Shown here: positions 56,952 through 64,000 of the stretch, one piece after another | Numbering within the stretch: the first letter of the stretch is position 1 | Layout of the letters: each line of letters begins with the position of its first letter | Assembly (NCBI GenBank): GCA_002682825.1 | Contig: NOKP01000051.1 | Location: forward strand, 142,844-206,843 | DNA: 64,000 nt | Direction: 5' to 3' | Origin: Neonectria sp. B-13 | Lineage: Eukaryota; Ascomycota; Sordariomycetes; Hypocreales; Nectriaceae | Notes under the pieces: generated by a model | Told to the model about the DNA's origin: nothing | What the model saw: only the letters and a program-made list of their open reading frames with translations | The model's database searches: none | Made by a program: the position numbers and the translations under genes

Positions 56952-58751
56952 TTAAGCATGCTCAACTTCCTTAGTTGTTCCTACAGCCTTGTCGTTGGCT
57001 TGGGCCTGTGCGATACCAGCAGCTGAGTCTTTTCCATCAAAGAGCACGGCAATTTCTTCCAGGGTAGGTCCCATTGTCTCCACAAAGAAGAAGTAGATGA
57101 CCAAACATTCGATGACAAGTCTAAGTAGCGGAGATTAGTTGCAGGTCAGTGAGCAGAGGTGGGAAATCCGTCGACTTACACGGCGATGTAGACAAAGTAG
57201 AAATGCCACTCTAGCTTTTCGAGGCCCAGAGGATTGACGTATTGGTTGAAGACGCCGCTCAGCGCTGTGAAGCAGAAGCAGAGAGTCAAACCCTTAGCGC
57301 GGATGTTGTAGGGCAAGATCTCGACAGTGTACGAGACTGTGAGACCAGGCCATGCGGCACCGGCGACGCCGTAGAAGAGGAAGATCATAGCCACAACGGC
57401 AATACCTGCGGAAGGTGATTCCGTCTTGGCGTATACAGCGCTACAGGCTGTCCATATAGAAAAGGAGATGAGCATGCCGACTCCTGCGAATAGAAATAGA
57501 ACTCGGCGTCCGATCCGGTCGACGAAGAAGGCAGCGAAGAGCGAAACCAGCCAGCACCAGATTGTGAGGCCACCGTTGATGTAAGCTTGGGTGACGGATC
57601 TAAACAGAGTTGTTAGAAGAAGCTCGCAAATTGTGATGCAGGCAACCTACTCGGTGATGCCAATAGTATCAAGAATTGCCGCCAGCTATGTCACATCAAT
57701 CAGTATGCGTTAATCATCACAATTTGATCAGGAAGAAGACTCACGTAGTACGAAACGAGTCCGTTACCACTGCACTGGGAGAAGATGGCGGTTGCAATAA
57801 TCAGTCCGCACCTCTTACGGTTTCCCTTGGTTCGGACCAGCTCTGCCCACCCGTTGCCGCCAGACGACTCGCGCTCCAGTCTCAGGGTGTTGGTGATCTC
57901 GGCAAACTCCCATTGGACAAACGCGTCGTCCTGGTCGTTGTTACCGTGATACTTGACCAGGATCTGACGGGCCTCTTCCTCTCTGCCTTTGCTGATGAGC
58001 CATCTTGGGCTCTCCGGGACAAACCAGATGGCCAGGAGCTGGATACCTGGCATCAGGCATTGGAGGCCGGTGGGCAACACCCACTGGAGATTTCCGACCT
58101 GGTTCTGCAGGGTTCCAAAGCAAACCCAGGCAGCGACAATGCTTCCCAGATACCAGACAGTGTTGTAGATGGTCGTCACGCGGCCGCGGTGTCGTGGGTG
58201 AGCAACCTCGGTGATGAGGAGCGGGCAGGTGCCGTTGGAGATGTTGGAGCCGAAACCCATGATGAAGCGGCCGGCAAGGTATATCGCGTCCCTTCCGGAA
58301 TGAGACTGCCGAGGAAAACACTGCAGCAGTGCTCCAATGATTACGAAGACGCAACCAATGGCGGTGCCTTTCTTCCTCCCAAGTCCGTCGGCGATGTACG
58401 GGGCAAACAGGAGCACGAACAAGCCTCCGAAGCCAGGGAAGGCTCCGAATATTCCGAGTCGACTACCGGTGGGATGATCGAAAACTAGAAGGCGGTTAGT
58501 GCTGAAGCTGGAGGTGGTTTGCATGCGACCATCATACAATTCTGCCAACTGTCCATTGTCTGCAGGCCGTTGAGAAGACTGCCATCGTATCCGAGGGTGG
58601 TGGAGCCGAGGAAGAGGAAGAGCATCATGCCATAGAGCTTGCGGAGTTCGGTCTGTTTCCAGAAGGGGAGAGTCGAGCCTTGGGGGACCTGAGGCTCTTC
58701 GGCAGAGTCGACGTGGTCGAGTGCATTTTCCTGCATCTCCTTGGACGCCAT
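56952..58751 (-). CDS. MFS sugar transporter (hexose/lactose permease-like)
   Basis: Five exons (58751-58538, 58484-57745, 57685-57651, 57599-57180, 57120-56952) encode 525 aa; the third exon is only 35 nt and encodes LAAILDTIGITE, the loop before helix 7. Sugar-porter signatures are present: GYDGSLLNGLQ in helix 1, DGLGRKKGTAIG (helix 2-3), GRFIMGFGSNIS, PESPRWLISKGREEEA after helix 6, DRIGRRVLFLFAGVG and VETMGPTLEEIAVLFDG at the end. PESPRWL and the tail match fungal lactose/hexose permeases. It imports a mono- or disaccharide with protons. It is divergent to the Zn2Cys6 regulator beside a GH35 beta-galactosidase gene, which suggests galactosides as cargo (inference). Confidence 0.93.
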
Positions 58752-59482
58752 GGTGTTGGTTGCGATGGAGAATGGACGATCGGGAGCAGAATGTGGCGAA
58801 TAATGTGAAAAGGAGAAGTCGAACCCAGCTGCTGCAATGACTCGAGGGCCAGTCTTGACTCCTCACCAGCGATCTGCCAGGGCGTGCCTTATATATATCT
58901 CGGCAGTGTCTGTCTTGCAACACTGAACATGGTGTCTGTCGAGAACAAGACCATCAGGCTACGGCAGTACCCATGGCGCGTGGCACGAGCTCTTGGCCAT
59001 GTGAGGTCCTCAGGCCCGTCCATAGGACGTTTACCGACAGCGGCGCATGCGACATTAGCGTGGATTGACAAATGGTGCCCCATGGGGTAGCGAGACCAGG
59101 ATCCCAAGAGGGTGAGTCGCCATGGGGAGACTGCGGGACGGGAGAGTTCCCCAGCCAGAGCGAAGCCGTAGCCTCGGATGTTGATCCTCTGTCGAGTCAG
59201 GACTAAACCCGATGTGCTTGACAAACCCAGGGCTGGCTGCTGGAAAGATGAGGTTCCCCGACGAGGTGGTGGACGTTATTGGGGCGCAACAGGGGGTGGA
59301 TCCTCGATGAGGGGATTTTACCACTGCTTGTGGCAGCTGAGGATGAGTATATCCGATGTTTCTGCGTCCCACGCTTGATATCTGACCGTGCTTCCCCGAG
59401 ATTTCTCCTCGGATCATCGTCGTCGTCGATCATACTCGGCACTTGTTCATTCACTGTTATACTCGACTCGGTGAATACGACC
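58752..59482. promoter_or_regulatory. divergent promoter region, sugar transporter and regulator
   Basis: 731 bp between the two ATGs. On the minus strand an ATATATATAAGG box (complement of 58888-58899) lies about 140 bp upstream of the transporter ATG and is a likely TATA box. No site for the neighbouring regulator could be named. Confidence 0.65.
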
Positions 59483-61381
59483 ATGGATCATCACTCGCCA
59501 ACCACCACAGCAGCTTCTCCGCTCCCGAGAACGACGGCCAGTGGCCACAGGGGCAAGCCGGTGCGCAACCAGAACGCCTGCGATGCCTGCCGGTCTCGGA
59601 AAGTCAGGGTAATTGCGATTTATCCGCCGCCCCGCTGTGTTGTGATGGCGGCATGTTGAGAGCAAAGCGCTCTGGATCATGGACTGACGATTGTGTAGTG
59701 CATCTACGATTCGGAAAGCCAGCCCTGTCAGGGATGCCTCTTTCTCGAGATCAATTGCACTCGTCATCGACCTCGTAGGAAACGAGGGCCGCCAAACAGG
59801 TTGGATCATATGTTCCTTGAAGTCGGCCTTCCACTCTGCTAACGCGTCGACTTGTTACTATAGGCATGCTCAGCTGCCGGAGCTAGGTCCAGGGGCCGGG
59901 GCTCCATCTCCGTCTCCATCTCCAATGCCCGGCGTTCAGCTCATGACTCTCGCCTCTGGCCCTTCTCCACTCACCCACTCAAGCCCAGACATCTCGGCCT
60001 CTCCCTGCTCTACCAGGCCTCTTCCGTCGGGGAGACCGCACTCATATACCCTACACGCAGGAACACCGCAGCCAGGAACCCTTCCGCCCGGCCCCTGGCT
60101 GTGTTCCTTCGCTCCAGATGCCGTCGTTTCGCGCATGCTCGGCGATTGGTTCGACAAGGTCCACCCCGTCGCTCCGATCCTTCTCCGGCGACGGTTCATG
60201 CGGCGTCTTCGCAACGAAGAGGCCGATCAAGACCGGACCTTCTGCGGGCTCGTCGTGAGCGTCTGTGCCGCTGTGGCTGCGACGTTGCCGCGCGAGGACC
60301 ACGGTCCGGTAACCGTTACCCGATGCCTCGAGTTCATCGACCAGAACCAACTCATCACGAGTGGCTTCTCGCGGTCTTCGTACTCGCTGGACTGGTCGGT
60401 TGCCATGTACAACCTTGGCACCGCCATGGGCGCGATATCAGATTCGGGACTTGGTGACATGCGATCCTATGCCGCGTCCACTGAAGCCGCTGCGGGGGCA
60501 CGGTACTTGGCGTACTATTGCATGCGCGACCTTGATAATGTGGAAAAACAGCTGCTTAAGAGGCTGTTCTGGCTTCTTTTTGCAGGTTCCTGGTGAGTCC
60601 CGGCCCTTTCTCGTAGTATCTCCCGGGACAATGCTCAATGCCAATGCCTGGCTGCAGTAGTGCCAACATTCTCGGACGACTCCCCATCAGCCTCCTCTCG
60701 CAGGAGCTGATTGATACAATTCCCCGGCCGCTGGACCTCACCGACGACCAGATGGAGCCGCCTGACCCTTTGGAATCAGGCCATGTAGCGTGGCACGGGG
60801 ACACTACGAGCTATGTTCCTGGACTGAATTGCCTGAGCGACCTGTTCAAGGTATGGCATGAGGTCCAGCTAACTCCAGCAAGCGCCGACTCGGCTGCTTG
60901 TCTGAGTAAATACCTATCCCAGGTTCAACAGGTCATCGACAGCCTCCCCCCGGAGCTGCGTTGGCGCGGCGGCTTGTCGCGTCCACCAAATGTCACCCAA
61001 GGCCACGACGTCCAGATCGCGAACCTCTTCATCACCAGCCTGCACATTCGCTCCAACCTGCTTCAGAAGCTGGACCCGACACAAAAGAGCCTGTTCGAGC
61101 ACCAGAAGATCGTGGACGACCTGCTGGAGATTCTATATCACCTCCCGCAAGCCGTCTTCAACGCCAACGGCAGTAGCGTCGTCCCCAAGATCCGGGACAT
61201 TGGGGCCGCCTACCTCGAACAGGTGGAGAAGGGGCACGGAGCCGGCCAGACGGACGGTGACAGCGCCAGAAGCAAGCTGGAGCGTTTGCTGAGGAAGCTT
61301 GATGATCTAGATTGCTGGCAGGGACTCGGCGTGCTCGCGCTACTTGACAATGATCAGACGAGTGCGGGGAGCACAGCGTAG
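59483..61381 (+). CDS. Zn2Cys6 transcription factor, likely sugar-responsive
   Basis: Four exons (59483-59608, 59699-59799, 59864-60592, 60658-61381) encode 559 aa. The zinc cluster is split by intron 1 and restored by splicing: Cys33, 36, 43, 52, 55 and 62 (CDACRSRKVRC then CQGCLFLEINC), followed by a basic RHRPRRKRGPP linker. A Pro/Ser-rich linker precedes the regulatory domain (WFDKVHPVAPILLRRRFMRR; KRLFWLLFAGSCSANILGR, the latter made by splicing intron 3). This layout is like sugar-utilisation regulators of the MAL/XlnR-like group in a general sense. It sits between a sugar carrier and a GH35 gene and is a good candidate for their regulator (inference). Confidence 0.92.
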
Positions 61382-61773
61382 ACGCAAGGGGTTCGGTAGT
61401 CTAGCATGACGAAACAGGCTAGACACGACTACCAGAGTAAATGCGATGTTTCTCCATGGAGAATTGCTTCCCCGCTGCTTGGCGAGTGGAGAGACGCCCA
61501 CGATATCCCCATGTCCACTTTCAAGTCCACTTTCAAATCCACTGTGGCATCATAGCGTGTCACGCACAGGTGAGCTCGTGTCAGCAACGAGGAGTTATCT
61601 GGGTCTGGGGGATAAGCCAGATTAGCTTCGACACCTCTGTGACCTCATCAATCCACGATGCCCGTTTTTGTTCCGACTTCTCTCTTCTATTTCAGCCATC
61701 TTGCTGTCTCCGAAATTGGACCTCTTCACCTTTCCATCTACGTATACCATCATCCTCACAGTCAACCGCCACA
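61382..61773. promoter_or_regulatory. upstream region of the GH35 gene
   Basis: 392 bp. Contains CTGGGG (61601-61606), which fits the CreA-type consensus SYGGRG, and a CT-rich leader before the ATG. The GH35 frame stays open upstream through this region but without homology. Confidence 0.4.
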
Positions 61774-63471
61774 ATGACTGCCACTGGAGAGCCCCTCGTT
61801 CAGCAACCCAAGCACACCCCTCCCCACCTCCATCGCCTGGAAAATGGAAACATCCAGCTCGTCGTCAAGGGAAAGCCATTCCTCATGCTCTCCGGTGAGC
61901 TACACAATTCGTCGCTGAGCTCGGCCAAGTTCATGAGCGAAGTGTGGCCCGCGATGAAGGCGGAGTCTATCAACACGTTGCTTGGAGCGGTGGCCTGGGA
62001 AGCTATCGAGCCCAAGGAAGGTCATTTCGATTTCAGTGAGCTTGACCTAGTGTTGGCCGGAGCCCGTGAGCACGACATGCACCTTGTGCTGCTTTGGTTT
62101 GGAACTTATAAGAACGGCATCTCAACATATGCTCCCGGATGGGTCAAGCGCGACACCAAGAGGTTTCCCCGTGTGCAAGTCCTTGAAGCAGGCGGCGTAA
62201 AGCGTACCGTGGAGATGGTGTCACCGCTGAGCAACGAAGCCTGTGAGGCTGACAGCCGAGCTTTTACAGCTTTGATGCGCCATTTGGCTGAGGTTGATTC
62301 GGAGCACAACACCGTCTTGATGGTCCAGGTCGAGAACGAGACTGGGCTATTGGGAGACTCTCGCGACCGCTCGCGCAGGGCCGACAAGGCGTTCAACGAG
62401 CCCGTGCCAGTCGGCCTCCTGGAGCACCTGAACAAGACCGATGTCCATCCACGATTCAAGGAGCGCTTCCCACAAGTCCCCGCGTCTGGTTCGCATTCTT
62501 GGGACTCCGTCTTTGGCGCCGGATCTGCTGCCAACGAAGCCTTCATGGCATATCACATCTCATCCTACGTCGGTCGCGTAGCAAACGCCGGAAGCAAAGA
62601 ATACCAGATCCCGCTCTACACGAACACCTGGCTCAACTTCGATGATCCTTCTCAGCTGGACCTGAGGGGAGTCCCTATTGTTGTTGGTGGTGGAGCGGAC
62701 GCCGGAGTCTATCCCTCTGGCGGACCATGCCCCCATGTGTTGGATATCTGGCGATACAATACCCCTGCTCTGGACTTCCTCGCACCAGACTTGTACTTCC
62801 ATGATTACGAGACTGTGTGTAAGAATTACTCCGAGCAGAAGAACGCACTCTTTATCCCCGAACAAAGGCGCGATGAAAATGGAGCACGGCGAGTCTGGCT
62901 GTCTTATGCCACTTACGGAGCACTCGGCGCCAGTCCATTCGGAATCGACACTGGCCCTGAAGTTGTCGGTCGCGAGTTCAAGCTGCTCGCTCAGACGAAA
63001 GATTACCTATTGGCAGCTGCCCCTCAAGATCGAATGGGCTTCTTTTTCGACGAGGAACCATGCGATAGGGTTCCCGAGCGCTGGACTCGGGTGTTTGGCG
63101 ACGTTGAAGTCATTGTCGAAAGGGCGTTTGTCTTTGGCAAGGCCGGTCCAGGAGGAGGAATGGTGATTCATCTAGGCAACGCAAAGTTCCTACTCGTTGG
63201 AAGAGGGTTCAACGTTAGCTTCAAGAGCGTGCGCAAAGAGGCAACATTTACTGGTATTCTGTGGGCGGAGGAGAAGGAGGTTGACGAGCAGGGGAAGCTG
63301 AAGACGCTTCGGGTTCTCAACGGCGATGAGACGAGGAGTGGCGAGTTTGTCATCATGCCAAATGATGATCCGGATTACGGAGGATTCCCAATTGCGGTGA
63401 CGGTTCCGGCGCGAACGTGTATTGCTGAAGTTGAGGCGTACTGGGTAGCCGAGGATGAACAAGATAGGTAG
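61774..63471 (+). CDS. GH35-type beta-galactosidase with DUF5597-like C-terminal domain
   Basis: A single exon of 565 aa from ATG 61774 (MTATGEPLVQQ), with no signal peptide, so intracellular. The TIM barrel shows FLMLSGELHNSS near residue 36, LLGAVAWEAIEPKEGHFDF, the acid/base motif VQVENETG (residues 184-191) and the nucleophile in LFIPEQRRDENG (Glu363). The C-terminal 150 residues form the beta domain found in the bacterial-type, DUF5597-containing GH35 group, rather than the long secreted fungal LacA type. It should release galactose from beta-galactosides inside the cell after import. It is preceded by a Zn2Cys6 regulator and a divergent sugar carrier. Confidence 0.9.
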   Translation: MTATGEPLVQQPKHTPPHLHRLENGNIQLVVKGKPFLMLSGELHNSSLSSAKFMSEVWPAMKAESINTLLGAVAWEAIEPKEGHFDFSELDLVLAGAREHDMHLVLLWFGTYKNGISTYAPGWVKRDTKRFPRVQVLEAGGVKRTVEMVSPLSNEACEADSRAFTALMRHLAEVDSEHNTVLMVQVENETGLLGDSRDRSRRADKAFNEPVPVGLLEHLNKTDVHPRFKERFPQVPASGSHSWDSVFGAGSAANEAFMAYHISSYVGRVANAGSKEYQIPLYTNTWLNFDDPSQLDLRGVPIVVGGGADAGVYPSGGPCPHVLDIWRYNTPALDFLAPDLYFHDYETVCKNYSEQKNALFIPEQRRDENGARRVWLSYATYGALGASPFGIDTGPEVVGREFKLLAQTKDYLLAAAPQDRMGFFFDEEPCDRVPERWTRVFGDVEVIVERAFVFGKAGPGGGMVIHLGNAKFLLVGRGFNVSFKSVRKEATFTGILWAEEKEVDEQGKLKTLRVLNGDETRSGEFVIMPNDDPDYGGFPIAVTVPARTCIAEVEAYWVAEDEQDR

Positions 63472-63903
63472 AACAAGGCTGCATAAGAAGATTGATAGAC
63501 AAGAGTGATAGCAGAAGCTATATGAAATAGATGATTAAAGCCTCGGTGTTAAAGAGGTCTTTAAAGTCAATTAGCTCCCTTATGCTTTAAAATTTCCAAT
63601 CACTGTGGACTTGAGTTTTGATTATGCCATCAATTTCTATAGAGAGTAATAGTCTACCTGTAAGTACTCGCTGGATTGAAGTTCAAGGCCCCCACCTATC
63701 CAATCAACCCATCGAGTAAATATCAGATTCTAGCTCTGAAATATCTAAGTAGAGAGTCTCTAGGTAGAACAAAGGAAAGACAAAGGAAAAGAAAAGAAAA
63801 GAAGGAAACAGAGAAATTCCAGTCTGCGTCACTTCGGCTATTATAGACAAAAGAGATGTTCGATCCAACCATTCTTCATTCTTCATTTTCGCCGCACTTG
63901 ATT
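63472..63903. other. convergent intergenic region with a purine-rich tract
   Basis: 432 bp between two convergent stop codons. A purine tract of AAAGG/AAAAG units lies near 63770-63810. It should hold both polyadenylation regions; no gene is seen. Confidence 0.5.
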
Positions 63904-64000
63904 TTAGATGAGCCCCTTTCGCAGGATGGGAGCCAGAATAGGCTTGCCCGATCGGTATGATTCGCGGAGGAAGAACTCAACCATGACATCGAGACCCAGC
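63904..64000 (-). CDS. 3' end of a gene that continues past the window
   Basis: The last 32 codons of a minus-strand frame, open to the window edge, ending in RSGKPILAPILRKGLI and a TAA stop (63904-63906). The regular, conserved-looking coding pattern and its convergent placement support a real gene. The fragment is too short to name the family. Confidence 0.5.
   Translation of the reverse strand, partial: LGLDVMVEFFLRESYRSGKPILAPILRKGLI

Noticed and set aside
57676..58488. 270-codon open frame on the + strand
   Set aside because: Antisense to the sugar-transporter exons, which have full family signatures; the frame has no homology I recognise.

Overview
The window is nuclear DNA of a filamentous ascomycete (Pezizomycotina, probably a Sordariomycete; the genus cannot be told from the sequence alone). 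The evidence is many short introns (about 47-109 nt, GTRNGT donors, YAG acceptors), monocistronic genes on both strands, three Zn2Cys6 regulators, a Pth11/SAT4-like receptor, a HET-domain relic, and many MFS transporters. I rebuilt exon structures by hand; for the spliced genes the exon lengths add up to a multiple of three, which checks the phases. About 27 genes (one cut by the window end, one frameshifted) and at least four relics are described. No tRNA, rRNA, CRISPR array or intact transposon was seen.

Layout. 0-10 kb: a secreted CAP/PR-1 protein, a secreted GH16 glucanase, an eight-exon gene joining a STAND-type N-terminal domain, a ubiquitin-like domain, a zinc ribbon and the last TPRs of the Cyc8/Ssn6 corepressor, and a secreted intradiol dioxygenase. 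10-23 kb: a Zn2Cys6 regulator, a Dal5-type MFS carrier, a Cys-rich degenerate locus, a monocarboxylate-type MFS carrier, a CE12 acetylesterase and a prolyl-hydroxylase-type dioxygenase. 23-33 kb: a compact set of Dal5-type carrier, type B carboxylesterase, FMN hydroxyacid dehydrogenase, Zn2Cys6 regulator and class III aminotransferase, in divergent pairs, which looks like a catabolic or small metabolic cluster. 34-38 kb: a secreted Ser/Thr-rich PAN protein, a deuterolysin protease and a HET relic. 39-54 kb: GABA/choline-type permease, Pth11-like receptor, MATE exporter, monocarboxylate-type carrier, DapA-family aldolase, a frameshifted kinase-like gene and a P450. 54-64 kb: relics of a regulator and of a carboxylesterase, then a sugar carrier, Zn2Cys6 regulator and GH35 beta-galactosidase that look like a galactoside-use cluster, and the 3' end of one more gene.

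Transport (seven carriers), secreted hydrolases and regulators dominate, so this reads as an accessory, nutrient- and niche-related region rather than a housekeeping one. The most unusual item is the STAND-N/ubiquitin-like/Cyc8-TPR fusion gene at 3920-6550.
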